Shown here piece after piece: positions 17,180 through 26,432 of a DNA stretch of 64,000 bases; position 1 is the stretch's first letter; the number at the start of each line of letters is the position of its first letter. The DNA is taken from NCBI RefSeq assembly GCF_024320785.1, contig NZ_JANDBC010000001.1, positions 1,122,001 to 1,186,000 on the forward strand, in the 5' to 3' direction. Source of the DNA: Gracilimonas sediminicola. Its GTDB lineage: Bacteria > Bacteroidota > Rhodothermia > Balneolales > Balneolaceae. The notes below the pieces were generated by a model. It saw only the letters and a program-made list of their open reading frames with translations. It searched no databases and was not told the DNA's origin. Both the position numbers and the translations under genes were made by a program.

Positions 17180-17452
17180 TTATTCGTCTTCCATTCCAAA
17201 TTTATTCTCTACCAGATCTACAATGGCTTCCATGGCCTCTTCTTCATCCGGCCCTTCAACCTCCAGCTCTAATTCTGCACCGGATTCAGCAGCCAGCGTC
17301 ATAACTCCCAATATACTTTTCCCATTAACCCGATATCCATAGCTGTGTATGAAAAAATCGGACTTAAATTTACTGGCAAGTTTAACCAGCTGCGCCGATG
17401 GACGTGCGTGTAAACCTGCTGAATTTATTATGGTTACTTTCTTTTTGATCAT
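17180..17452 (-). CDS. ptsH: PTS phosphocarrier protein HPr
   Basis: A 90-residue HPr. His15 in the GLHARPS motif is the phosphocarrier site; Ser46 in GKSILGVM is the position phosphorylated by HPr kinase in many bacteria, so kinase control is possible. The tail is strongly acidic (GPDEEEAMEA, FGMEDE). It heads the ptsH-ptsI operon and has a well-matched Bacteroidota-type promoter upstream. Confidence 0.95.
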   Translation of the reverse strand: MIKKKVTIINSAGLHARPSAQLVKLASKFKSDFFIHSYGYRVNGKSILGVMTLAAESGAELELEVEGPDEEEAMEAIVDLVENKFGMEDE

Positions 17453-17553
17453 GGAGATAAAATAGTTGCTTAAAATGGAAATAAAATCTGCAAGATGCCA
17501 AGTTTGAACCTAAAATATAGAACCTTCATTCTCAAAACAGCCCCTATTTATAA

Positions 17554-17585
17554 CAAATTTAAAAACCGATTAATCTTTCACCCAA
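17554..17585 (-). promoter_or_regulatory. Promoter for ptsH-ptsI
   Basis: On the minus strand a TTG (plus-strand 17583-17585) and TAAATTTG (17554-17561) are separated by exactly 21 nt, the best fit in the window to the Bacteroidota pattern TTG-N19-23-TAnnTTTG. It would give a 5' leader of about 95 nt for ptsH. Confidence 0.55.
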
Positions 17586-17623
17586 TGTTTCTTAAATTCA
17601 GCCAAAACAAATAAACCATATAT

Positions 17624-17911
17624 ATGTCTGTAACTGAAAAAGATGTTCGATACATGGCCGACCTGGCCCGACTCCAACTTTCCGGGGAAGAAGTAAAATC
17701 CTTTGCTCAGGATATGAATAAAATTCTGGATTATATGGATCGCCTGGATGAACTGGATACCTCTGATGTTGAGCCGCTGGAGCATGTGATTGACCTGGAT
17801 AGCCGCCTTCGAAAAGACAAAGCCGAAGCTCCTCTTTCGCATGATGACGCACTCAAAAACGCTCCCGATGCCGACAGCGACTACTTCCGTGTTCCTAAAG
17901 TGATTGAATAA
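17624..17911 (+). CDS. gatC: Asp/Glu-tRNA amidotransferase subunit C
   Basis: The 95-residue GatC stabilises the GatA/GatB complex that converts Glu-tRNA-Gln or Asp-tRNA-Asn to the amidated form. Sequence landmarks are VRYMADLARLQLSGEE, MNKILDYMDRLDELDTSDVEPLEH and a C-terminal DYFRVPKVIE. gatA and gatB are not adjacent. It is the first gene of a plus-strand unit that continues into yfhO and the glycan genes. Confidence 0.93.
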   Translation: MSVTEKDVRYMADLARLQLSGEEVKSFAQDMNKILDYMDRLDELDTSDVEPLEHVIDLDSRLRKDKAEAPLSHDDALKNAPDADSDYFRVPKVIE

Positions 17912-17921
17912 CCCCTCTTTT

Positions 17922-20393
17922 ATGACAGACCCCAAAAACCCCTCCCAACAGGATTTCTTTGCCAAGCTTCCGGAGAGTCGCCAGCATATTATTGCGCTGG
18001 TCATTCTGTTCCTGATTCCATTTGTGCTGTTCACAGCTACAACTATAGGTGGCAAAGAATTTAAAAGACACGACATTACCCAGTGGAGAGCCGGTGCGGA
18101 GTCTGTAATTGAATACCGCGAAACCTATGATAAGGAGCCGCTATGGGTCAACAACATGTTTGGCGGCATGCCTTCTTTTGTAGTATCTACTAAAGATGCG
18201 GTGCCTTATTTAGATCGTATTGCAAGTTTATTTTCTAATATTTACCCGGCTTTTCAGTACTGGGTGCTCCTTTCCGGCACCTATTTCCTTTTAGTGATGA
18301 TGGGCTTCAGGACTTTGACGTCTTTATTTGGCAGCCTGATGTACGGCTTAACCACCTATTTCCCAATTATTATTGTAGCGGGACATACTTCTAAATTTGA
18401 AGCCCTGGCCTTTGCTCCCTGGATGATTGCCGGCTATTGGCTGCTTACACGAAAGGAAAAGAAACTACCGGGTCTCCTTCTTTTCTCAGTTGCGGTTACA
18501 CTTGAGCTACGGTCTGCCCATCCTCAAGTAACATATTACTTTGCTTATCTGTTAGGATCACTTTGGGTTTTCGATACATGGAAGGCTTACAAGGAAAATC
18601 AGCTAAAAGAATGGGGGATTACAACCTTGTTCCTGGTTGTGGGCGGTGTTGTAGGGTTACTGGGCCATGCCCAAAAATTACTCGCACTTCAAGAATATGC
18701 CGAATACAGTATTCGCGGAGGCTCAGCCCTTGATAATTCAACCGGCCTCACCTCCAGCTATGCCTTTGCCTGGTCGCAGGGAATTCGGGAAACCTGGACA
18801 CTGATCATGCCCAATATTTTTGGCGGGGCCTCACCGGAATACTGGGGACCCAAATCTGTTACTTCCGGTCCTCACTATTTTGGGGCACTCAGTTTGCCGT
18901 TCGTAATTCTTGCATTAACGAAGCGGCGCAGTAAAACCATGTATGCCTTTTTTGCTGCCGGGACGCTCGGCATCCTTTTCTCATGGGGCGGAAATTTCAG
19001 ATTGCTGAATGAGTTTGCTTTCGACTACATCCCCTATTTCGACAAGTTCAGAGCACCGGAAACCTGGCTGACTTTAGTTGCCTTTTGCTATTCGGTAGTG
19101 GCCGTGTATGGGCTCGAATGGTTTGCGGATTTTGTGAGCTCCAAGAAGAATGAATTCAAAAAGCTATATGTGCCGCTCGGTATAACAGGAGGGGTTTTAG
19201 TTGTGCTCTTTATTATGGTGAGTTCAATGGATTTCACTCGCCCGGGCGAAGTCTCAAATATTGCCAATCAAATTGCACGGCAGAACCAGGTAAGTGTAGA
19301 TAACCCCCAGGTTCAGCGACGAGCTCAGAGTTATGTAAACACCCAGCTTGTTCCCGAACGGGAAGAAAAAGCCAACAGCGACTTGCTGAGGCTGGCCATT
19401 ATTTTGGTTGTAGCTACGGGCCTATTGTACCTGACAACCTCAGGCAAAATTCCTGTAAGCGTCAGTCTGATGGGCTTCACCATCATTCTTGCCGTTGACA
19501 TGATGAGTGTTGATAAACGCTACATCCCCGAAAATACAATTGTAGCCGGAAATGTAAGTCCGGAGAAAACCCTAGAATCCCAGCGCCGTGATATCGACAC
19601 CTTTATAGAAGAGCGGGTATCGGCAAATACCGAATATCCATACCGGGTTCTACCCATTCTGGACAATCCATACAGCAATGCCACGCCCGCATACTTCTAC
19701 CCAATGATTGGTGGGTACACCGGAGCCAAGCTGAGTGTGATTCAGGATGTGATGTACGGTCAGGGACCTCTGAACCTTCAGAATCAGAACTTCAACCCAC
19801 AGCTGCTCGACCTCTTCAATGTAAAGTATGTCACCTATGTCCAGGGGTTGCCTTTTGATGGTTACCAACCTGTTTTTGAAAGCCAGAATGGTGTGGTTTA
19901 CGAGAATCAAAACGTACTGCCCAAAGCATTTTTTGTGGATTCCGTTATTACGGTCCAGGATCCAAACACAACCTTCGAATACTTGATGCCGGGTCAAATC
20001 GATTTCTCTGAAACGGCCATTGTGGAAACCTCGGAAGCGCTCACTTCTTCGCAAGACACAACATCTGAGGTAGAAGTCACAACCTATACCGGTCCGGAGA
20101 TGACGATAGATATATCAAGATCAGCACCCGGTTTTCTTGTACTCAGTGAGGTTTATTATCCCGCAGGCTGGACGGCTACATTAAATGGAGAAGAAATTCC
20201 AATTTATAAAACGAATTATTTCCTTCGCGGAATGGATATTCCGGCAGGAAATCACACGCTGGAGTTAAACTTCATTCCCCGCTCCTACGAAATCGGTGTT
20301 ATGCTTGCCTGGATTTCTGTAATCATACAGGCACTGATAGCAGCTTTTTGGATATTCACATGGTTCAAAGCCCGCAATTCAAGTGGCTCGTAA
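17922..20393 (+). CDS. YfhO-family multispanning membrane protein
   Basis: An 823-residue membrane protein with roughly a dozen hydrophobic segments in the first 550 residues, a large soluble stretch rich in beta structure (about 560-790), and a final membrane segment. It matches the bacterial YfhO family, which is related to GT-C glycosyltransferases and is implicated in glycosylating lipoteichoic acid in Gram-positive bacteria; function in this group is unproven. The C-terminal WTATLNGEEIPIYKTNYFLRG and VLSEVYYPAGW are family signatures. I chose the ATG at 17922 over a TTG at 17904 that overlaps gatC. Its end overlaps the next glycosyltransferase by 11 nt. Confidence 0.83.
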   Translation: MTDPKNPSQQDFFAKLPESRQHIIALVILFLIPFVLFTATTIGGKEFKRHDITQWRAGAESVIEYRETYDKEPLWVNNMFGGMPSFVVSTKDAVPYLDRIASLFSNIYPAFQYWVLLSGTYFLLVMMGFRTLTSLFGSLMYGLTTYFPIIIVAGHTSKFEALAFAPWMIAGYWLLTRKEKKLPGLLLFSVAVTLELRSAHPQVTYYFAYLLGSLWVFDTWKAYKENQLKEWGITTLFLVVGGVVGLLGHAQKLLALQEYAEYSIRGGSALDNSTGLTSSYAFAWSQGIRETWTLIMPNIFGGASPEYWGPKSVTSGPHYFGALSLPFVILALTKRRSKTMYAFFAAGTLGILFSWGGNFRLLNEFAFDYIPYFDKFRAPETWLTLVAFCYSVVAVYGLEWFADFVSSKKNEFKKLYVPLGITGGVLVVLFIMVSSMDFTRPGEVSNIANQIARQNQVSVDNPQVQRRAQSYVNTQLVPEREEKANSDLLRLAIILVVATGLLYLTTSGKIPVSVSLMGFTIILAVDMMSVDKRYIPENTIVAGNVSPEKTLESQRRDIDTFIEERVSANTEYPYRVLPILDNPYSNATPAYFYPMIGGYTGAKLSVIQDVMYGQGPLNLQNQNFNPQLLDLFNVKYVTYVQGLPFDGYQPVFESQNGVVYENQNVLPKAFFVDSVITVQDPNTTFEYLMPGQIDFSETAIVETSEALTSSQDTTSEVEVTTYTGPEMTIDISRSAPGFLVLSEVYYPAGWTATLNGEEIPIYKTNYFLRGMDIPAGNHTLELNFIPRSYEIGVMLAWISVIIQALIAAFWIFTWFKARNSSGS

Positions 20394-21687
20394 AAAAATC
20401 CTTATCGTATCTTACTATTGGTATCCATTCGCAGATGTAGGTACCTACAGGATTTCTCGTTTTGCTAAGTATTTGGCGAAATCAGGTTGGGACATTGTAG
20501 TTCTCACCTCAAAAAAAGCTGCGGCCGGAATGAAAGGAGAGCCGGATGATCCTGTACTTGAGAACATCAAAGTTTACCGGGCAAACATAATTGAACCCGT
20601 GAGTCTTTTGAAGGGTAAAAAGGGGGGAAGTGCTAAAACCAGCAACCCATCTATTTTTTATCAAAAAGATGCCGGTTTAATTTCCCGCTTAGCTGTATGG
20701 GCTCGGCTAAATCTTATGATTCCGGATGCCAAGTTTACCTGGAAATGGTTTGCTGTACCCCTTGGCAAAAAAGTGATTGAACAGGAAAAGCCGGATGTGA
20801 TTTTATCAACATCTCCCCCTCCAACTACCAGCCTTATTGCCAGGAAACTGGCTGAGTGGAGCGGACTTCCCTGGCATGCTGATTTCCGGGACCCATGGAC
20901 TAATATCTATTACTATGATGACAATCCACCAAGTGCATGGGCTCAAAAAAGGAATAAAAAACTGGAGGCTTCTGTCCTAAAAAAAGCTGACCGGTTAACC
21001 GTAGTTAATCATGGGTTCTTTCCAAGCTACCATCTTGAGGATAAGCTGACTAAAATCCCCAATGGCTTTGATCCGGATCATGTTCTGAATAAAAAAGAAG
21101 TACCTCAAAAAAATGATTCCGTTTTTCATATACGGTACTTCGGGAGTATGAAAGTCAACCAATACCCTAAAGCCTTCATTAAGGCTTTGCAAACCCTGTC
21201 CGATGAGCGCCCGGGAATAGCCGAAAATATCCATTTTGATTTCTATGGGAATATTGACCCGGATATTAAAGAGGACATTAAGTCAGCTTCCGATATCATC
21301 GAAACAAGTTTTACACGATACATCCCCCATGATGAGATGATGAAGAAAGTGAACTCGTCTGATTTACTTTTGCTTCTTATAGGAAGAACCAAGAACAGTA
21401 AGTTTGGTCTATCAACAAAAGTATTTGAGTATATGACTTCAGGGAAACCCGTCTTGGGTATTGGCCCCGTTGATGGCGCTGCAGCAGAATTAGTTGCCGA
21501 TACTAATATCGGGAAGTTCTTTTCTCATGAAGATCACAAAGGTGTTATCAACTTTATTCTGCAGACTTACGAAGCCAAACAAAAAGGCGAAACGCTTTTT
21601 GAACCTTCTGAAAAGGCCATACAACAGTATAACTTTAGTTATCTTACCAACAAGCTTGAGAACATTTTGGATGAATTAATTGCCTGA
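20383..21687 (+). CDS. Glycosyltransferase, GT4-like
   Basis: The 434-residue protein is built like a GT-B fold transferase: an N-terminal segment (YYWYPFADVGTYRISRFAKYL), a middle hinge (DPWTNIYYY, LTKIPNGFDP) and a C-terminal nucleotide-sugar half (GLSTKVFEYMTSGKPVLGIGP) with the conserved Glu. It probably transfers a sugar from a nucleotide donor during surface-polysaccharide assembly. The GTG start at 20383 lies inside the end of yfhO (11-nt overlap), and the sulfotransferase starts 3 nt after its stop, so the three are one operon. Confidence 0.85.
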   Translation: MARKKILIVSYYWYPFADVGTYRISRFAKYLAKSGWDIVVLTSKKAAAGMKGEPDDPVLENIKVYRANIIEPVSLLKGKKGGSAKTSNPSIFYQKDAGLISRLAVWARLNLMIPDAKFTWKWFAVPLGKKVIEQEKPDVILSTSPPPTTSLIARKLAEWSGLPWHADFRDPWTNIYYYDDNPPSAWAQKRNKKLEASVLKKADRLTVVNHGFFPSYHLEDKLTKIPNGFDPDHVLNKKEVPQKNDSVFHIRYFGSMKVNQYPKAFIKALQTLSDERPGIAENIHFDFYGNIDPDIKEDIKSASDIIETSFTRYIPHDEMMKKVNSSDLLLLLIGRTKNSKFGLSTKVFEYMTSGKPVLGIGPVDGAAAELVADTNIGKFFSHEDHKGVINFILQTYEAKQKGETLFEPSEKAIQQYNFSYLTNKLENILDELIA

Positions 21688-21690
21688 GCT

Positions 21691-22704
21691 ATGCCGGAAG
21701 ATTTCAAAAAATTGAACGAAAAACGAACCGGAAAGTATCATAAACCGGCTGAAGAGGAATCTTTCCTTGAAGGGTTAAATAATACCCTCGAAGAAAAGGA
21801 AAAAAAAGAGTACATAAACACGGACATTAACCATCCTCTGATTTTTGTAATCGGGCTTCCCCGCTCCGGCACTACCTTGGTGACTCAGACTTTGGCACAC
21901 GGACTTGATGTTTCTTATATCAATAACATTGCTGCACGCTTTTGGTCGGCTCCCCTTCATGGGTTAAAACTGTCCGATTCTTTACTTGACGGAAAAGATA
22001 GCCCTCGCTTCCAATCCGATTATGCAACCACCCATAAGCTTAACGACATCCACGAGTTTGGATACTTCTGGAGAAAATGGCTAAAGAAAGACAGTTTTGA
22101 GCATATGATTAATGCTCAGGATTATGAGTCAGAAATAGATTGGAATGGGTTAAAAAAAGTGCTGGGCAATTTAACTTCCTTCAGAAATAAAGCATTTATT
22201 TTTAAAAACATCTTTGGGGCTTTTCACATTTCAAAGCTTAACCAGGTTTTGGGAAAAACGCTTTGGATATATATTGAAAGAGATATTTTAGATGTTGCTG
22301 TATCAAACCTGAATGCCCGAAAGAAATTTTATAATGATCCAAATACTTGGTGGAGTACGGTTCCCCCTGAGTATCCCAAGCTGAAGAGCCTGGATACCTT
22401 TCCACAAATTGCCGGTCAGCTACATTACCTGAAAAAGTTTTACCGAAGTGAGATGAATAACCTTATTGCTGAGGGAAAGGGACTTCATATTACTTATGAC
22501 GAACTATGTAAGAACCCTTCTTCTTTTCTAAAAGTAGTGCAAGATAGAGTTGAGGATCTGTATGATTACAAGATCTCACTGAATCATGAGCTTCCAGCTT
22601 CTTTCTCTCCTAATAAGCACGATGATGATAAGGACCTGAAAAAAGAATTTGAAAAGCATTTAACTGAATTTCATAAAAATGACCCAATCCCAGAACTCAG
22701 CTAA
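21691..22704 (+). CDS. Sulfotransferase-family protein
   Basis: The 337-residue protein carries the PAPS-binding 5'-phosphosulfate loop GLPRSGTT at residues 55-62 after a beta strand (LIFVI), and a plausible 3'-phosphate segment (YIERDILDVAVSNLNAR). These proteins move sulfate from PAPS to a hydroxyl or amine. Within this cluster the substrate is probably a sugar of the surface glycan. The N-terminal 45 residues are charged and not part of the fold. It overlaps wbqC-like by 26 nt. Confidence 0.82.
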   Translation: MPEDFKKLNEKRTGKYHKPAEEESFLEGLNNTLEEKEKKEYINTDINHPLIFVIGLPRSGTTLVTQTLAHGLDVSYINNIAARFWSAPLHGLKLSDSLLDGKDSPRFQSDYATTHKLNDIHEFGYFWRKWLKKDSFEHMINAQDYESEIDWNGLKKVLGNLTSFRNKAFIFKNIFGAFHISKLNQVLGKTLWIYIERDILDVAVSNLNARKKFYNDPNTWWSTVPPEYPKLKSLDTFPQIAGQLHYLKKFYRSEMNNLIAEGKGLHITYDELCKNPSSFLKVVQDRVEDLYDYKISLNHELPASFSPNKHDDDKDLKKEFEKHLTEFHKNDPIPELS

Positions 22705-23395
22705 AGTAGTTGGAATCCATCAACCAAACTTTTTACCGTGGCTCGGCTTTTTTGATAAAATTGCTAAATCGGATGTGTTTGTTCTGATTGATAATGTGCA
22801 ATTTGTGAAAGGCCACATCTGTAACCGCAATAAAATAAAGAACAATCAATCCGAAGCCGTTTGGATTACAGTTCCGGTAAGTAATAAAAAAGGTACGGAT
22901 GTAAACTTCAATGAGCTGCCCATTGCGTATGAACAAAATTGGGGAACCAGCATCATAAATCAAATCAGGGGAAGTTATGGAGGGGCCCCCTATTTTGACC
23001 GGTATATGGAAAAGCTATCCCATTATTTTACTGAAAAAGAATACCATTCATTGGGTGATTTAAACATAGCGCTGATTAAGTTTTGTTGTGATGAGTTGGC
23101 AATCACCACTGAACTTATTACTGCCTCACAAATCGATGAAGAATTTGGGACGAATAATGATCTAAATATTGGTATATGTGAGTATTTTGAGGCAGATACC
23201 TACTTGTCTGGTCAGGGAGCAAAAAAATATAATGACGAAGAACAGTTCGAAAAAGCAGGCATTCAACTAAAGTATCAGCAATTTGACCACCCGGAGTATA
23301 AACAACTTTTTAAGGGCTTTATTCCAAATCTGTCGGTTATTGACCTTCTTTTAAATGAAGGACCGGATGCCGGAAGATTTTTTGAACACCGTTAG
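22679..23395 (+). CDS. WbqC-like protein
   Basis: The 238-residue protein matches the WbqC family, found in O-antigen and polysaccharide clusters: GIHQPNFLPWLGFFDKI, VFVLIDNVQFVKGH, NRNKIK and WITVPV near the N-terminus, and LSVIDLLLNEGP near the C-terminus. The reaction is unknown, although some members are suspected amino-sugar modifying enzymes. The start overlaps the sulfotransferase by 26 nt. The stop shares the 4-nt sequence TTAG with the oppositely oriented PIG-L gene. Confidence 0.85.
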   Translation: MTQSQNSAKVVGIHQPNFLPWLGFFDKIAKSDVFVLIDNVQFVKGHICNRNKIKNNQSEAVWITVPVSNKKGTDVNFNELPIAYEQNWGTSIINQIRGSYGGAPYFDRYMEKLSHYFTEKEYHSLGDLNIALIKFCCDELAITTELITASQIDEEFGTNNDLNIGICEYFEADTYLSGQGAKKYNDEEQFEKAGIQLKYQQFDHPEYKQLFKGFIPNLSVIDLLLNEGPDAGRFFEHR

Positions 23396-24036
23396 ATCTT
23401 ATAACGAACTACTTCAAAAGCTTCGGCAAAGTCTTCTTTCACCTGCACGCCCCTGACTCTGGCCAGTCCTTCGATAAAGTCGCGTGTGAAGTAATTTCGC
23501 TTTTTTATCAGCTGAGATTCGTACACCGACATCATCTCCCATTTTTTGTCCATATGCGCTTTGCTTAAGGTAACAAAAGCCTGGGTGGAGAAGTCAACAT
23601 GGTTCCAGGGCAGCTCATATCCCCAGATACTGCACTCTTTAAAAGCACGCAACCCTTCGTTAAATACCACCTGATGATCCTGATGTACGTCATTACCGGA
23701 TGGCAGCAACACCAAATCGGGTTGAATCTCATTTCTGAGCCGCACCATTTCTTCCAATACTTCCTGCCTGAAATAGGAAAGTTTTCTAACCTCATATTCA
23801 TAAATAAAATACTGGTCTTCAGGTACTCCAAGGATATCCATGGATGCTATAAACTCTTTCCTCAGGATATCCGGATCAGAGCCTTCCGGAACCGATGCCC
23901 GGGCGGTCGAAAAAGCGGCTACATAAATTTCAATTCCCTCTTCATGAAATCTGGCAAGCGTACCCCCGCATCCTAACTCGGCATCATCTGTATGAGGAGC
24001 CAAAACCAATACTTTTTTAATTCCGGTAAATGACAT
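23392..24036 (-). CDS. PIG-L/LmbE-family deacetylase
   Basis: The 214-residue protein is a zinc-dependent N-acetyl-sugar deacetylase of the LmbE/PIG-L type. The metal-binding motif reads APHTDDAELGCGG (usual form AHPDDE: His, catalytic Asp and ligand Asp kept, Pro and Glu replaced) and the second His is in DVHQDHQVV. Likely target: GlcNAc-type residues in a glycan or its precursor. It is a single gene between plus-strand wbqC and wecB, sharing 4 nt with the former. Confidence 0.86.
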   Translation of the reverse strand: MSFTGIKKVLVLAPHTDDAELGCGGTLARFHEEGIEIYVAAFSTARASVPEGSDPDILRKEFIASMDILGVPEDQYFIYEYEVRKLSYFRQEVLEEMVRLRNEIQPDLVLLPSGNDVHQDHQVVFNEGLRAFKECSIWGYELPWNHVDFSTQAFVTLSKAHMDKKWEMMSVYESQLIKKRNYFTRDFIEGLARVRGVQVKEDFAEAFEVVRYKI

Positions 24037-24176
24037 TTTCTAAGACTTTTGGATGTTTGACATTAAGGATACTGAATTTAAGTATGAATTATTACCAAGA
24101 TTTAGGCAGGTTTTCTTACAAAGAAAAAAGAGTTACTGTATCTTACCCAGCGATTTAAATCTAAAAAATACAGCTC

Positions 24177-25241
24177 GTGAAAACCATATTAACAGTTGTT
24201 GGTGCAAGGCCTCAATTTATCAAAGCAGCAGTAGTTTCAAAAGCTTTGGCTGAAAAAGGGATTAAAGAAGAAATCGTCCATACCGGTCAACATTACGACC
24301 ATGAAATGAGTAGCATATTCTGGGAAGAGCTCGACCTTCCGGCTCCAACCGTAAACCTTGAAGTAGGGTCCGGACATCATGGTGCACAAACCGGGATTAT
24401 GCTTCAAAAAATTGAACAATATATTCTTGAGTCCGACCAAGCTCCTGAAGCCCTTCTTGTTTATGGTGATACGAACTCTACTTTAGCAGGAGCATTAGTG
24501 GCTTCAAAACTGCATATCCCTGTGATTCACATCGAGGCAGGTTTGCGAAGCTTTAATCGTGAAATGCCTGAGGAAACAAACCGGGTTTTAACCGACCACA
24601 TGTCAACACTTTTATTTTGCTCATCTAAAGAGGGGGTTACACAGTTAGCTAAGGAAGGCATTAAGAAAAATGTTTTTGATGTTGGAGATGTTATGTATGA
24701 TGCATTGCTTACTTTTTCCAAAATAGCTGAGGAGAAAGTGAATTTTTCAGATATCATCCCATATGCCCCTAATAATTTCTACCTGGCCACCGTGCACCGT
24801 CCGGCAAACACTGACTCTGAAAATAACCTACGCTCCATTCTGCAAGCATTTTCTGAACTTAAAGCACCAGTAGTTTGGCCGGTTCACCCCCGAAATAAAA
24901 AGAAATTAAGCATGATTCAGGTACCTGAAAACCTGCATTTGATCGAGCCTGTTTCCTATTTCAAAATGATGACTTTATTGAAGAACTGCACGAAGGTGAT
25001 TACGGATTCCGGTGGACTCCAAAAAGAAGCTTACTGGATGAAGAAGCCATGCATTACCATCCGGGAGGAAACGGAATGGACAGAGACTTTGGATGGATAC
25101 TGGAACCAAATTACAGGAGCTAACACAGACAAAATACTCTCCGCTATAGATACAAACCCAACCTCCGACTGGAAACCATTATATGGAACGGGAGAAGCAG
25201 CTAAAAAAATTGCCGCCCATATTAAAGATTACTTCAGCTAA
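24177..25241 (+). CDS. wecB: UDP-N-acetylglucosamine 2-epimerase (non-hydrolysing)
   Basis: Interconverts UDP-GlcNAc and UDP-ManNAc. The 354-residue protein has VVGARPQFIKAA at the start, the catalytic-region motifs HTGQHYD, VYGDTNSTLAGAL and HIEAGLRSFNREMPEE, and DSGGLQKEAYW near the end. A GTG at 24177 is the start, because the conserved protein begins there. No wecC-like dehydrogenase is nearby, so the product could be ManNAc itself. The stop overlaps the opposing GT4 gene by 4 nt (CTAA). Confidence 0.93.
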   Translation: MKTILTVVGARPQFIKAAVVSKALAEKGIKEEIVHTGQHYDHEMSSIFWEELDLPAPTVNLEVGSGHHGAQTGIMLQKIEQYILESDQAPEALLVYGDTNSTLAGALVASKLHIPVIHIEAGLRSFNREMPEETNRVLTDHMSTLLFCSSKEGVTQLAKEGIKKNVFDVGDVMYDALLTFSKIAEEKVNFSDIIPYAPNNFYLATVHRPANTDSENNLRSILQAFSELKAPVVWPVHPRNKKKLSMIQVPENLHLIEPVSYFKMMTLLKNCTKVITDSGGLQKEAYWMKKPCITIREETEWTETLDGYWNQITGANTDKILSAIDTNPTSDWKPLYGTGEAAKKIAAHIKDYFS

Positions 25242-26431
25242 TTTGAGGCCAGGCTTTTATAATAACTGAGCAGAGGCTCTACTGTGGCCTCCCAGTTAAA
25301 CTCTTTTTCAACAGCCCGCCTTCCGTTTTCAGCCAATATTTTGGCTTCATCAGGATTCGACAATAAGTAATTGATTTGTTTAGCCAGATCCCGGTCATTT
25401 TCAGATTCGAAAATTTTCCCGGCATCGTGCTCGGTGACCATACGCTCAAGTGAGGTACAGTTGGAAGATATAACGGGTAACTCCTCTGACATATAGTAAC
25501 CCAGCTTATGTGGAATAGATGCATCGGTTTGAACGGACCGAACATGAGGAATCAACCCAACCGTTGCACTTTTCACATAGCTTCGGATATTTGACTGGTC
25601 TTGCCACCCTTCGAATATTACAAAATCCCTTAATGCATGTTCATCGGTTAAAGCTTCAAGCTCAGAACGATTTCGTCCGTCCCCAACTAAGAGTAGCAGA
25701 GCGTCAGGGTGCTCATCTTTAACAAACTTCATAGCACGGACAGCTGTTTCCAACCCCCGGTGCAGATCAAACCCGCCGGAATACAGCAAAATCTTTCTGT
25801 TCTCATACTTTGTGATAATATCTTGCTTGATTGGAAATTCCCGAAATGCCTGGATATTAGGGGTATTGGGAATTACAAGGACTTTATGCTCGCCAAATCC
25901 CATCCCTGTATATCGGTCTTTCATTTCAGCTATAACTGAAATGATACGATCCGATTTTTTAAGCCACTTCTTTTCAAGCTTCTTCCACCTCTCTAAAGAA
26001 ATTAACCACTTGCCCGGGGGGCGTGTACTCCAGGCATACTGCGATAAGGCTTCCACATAATTCTCATGCAGATCCGCAACTAATGGGACTTTAAACTTGT
26101 CCTTAATCATGATCCCTGCTTTCACCAGATATAAATCATGGGCGTGAACAGCGTCAAAAGGTTTCCTTGCATAAGCTTTTTTTGCATACCGATAGAACAG
26201 GTGGGAGTATATATCAAAAAAGCCGACAGCACCCCGCAGTTTTTTTATGATTTTGTTCGATAATTTAAAACGATGAACCCTAACCCCATTCACCATTTCA
26301 ATTTCAGGTCTGTCGTCCTCTGCAAGCGAAAGAACTGTAACCTCTAAACCATTCTTAACAAGTGATTCCGCTTCATTCTCAACTCTCTGATCCGGAGGAT
26401 AGGCATGATCCAATAACATTAGTATATGCAT
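25238..26431 (-). CDS. Glycosyltransferase, GT4 family
   Basis: A 397-residue GT-B glycosyltransferase. The N-terminal half starts LLDHAYPPDQRVENEAESLVKNG; the C-terminal half has YSGGFDLHRGLETAVRAM, VGDGRNRSELEAL and the donor-binding stretch IPHKLGYYMSEELPVISS. It is the last gene of a minus-strand operon (methyltransferase, sulfotransferase, FemAB/GNAT-like, deacetylase, GT4). Donor and acceptor are unknown. Confidence 0.88.
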   Translation of the reverse strand: MHILMLLDHAYPPDQRVENEAESLVKNGLEVTVLSLAEDDRPEIEMVNGVRVHRFKLSNKIIKKLRGAVGFFDIYSHLFYRYAKKAYARKPFDAVHAHDLYLVKAGIMIKDKFKVPLVADLHENYVEALSQYAWSTRPPGKWLISLERWKKLEKKWLKKSDRIISVIAEMKDRYTGMGFGEHKVLVIPNTPNIQAFREFPIKQDIITKYENRKILLYSGGFDLHRGLETAVRAMKFVKDEHPDALLLLVGDGRNRSELEALTDEHALRDFVIFEGWQDQSNIRSYVKSATVGLIPHVRSVQTDASIPHKLGYYMSEELPVISSNCTSLERMVTEHDAGKIFESENDRDLAKQINYLLSNPDEAKILAENGRRAVEKEFNWEATVEPLLSYYKSLASN

Positions 26432-26432
26432 A

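Noticed and set aside
15452-17452. A complete sugar phosphotransferase system
   Set aside because: Only EI and HPr are present, with no EIIB or EIIC gene in the window; a regulatory role is more likely.
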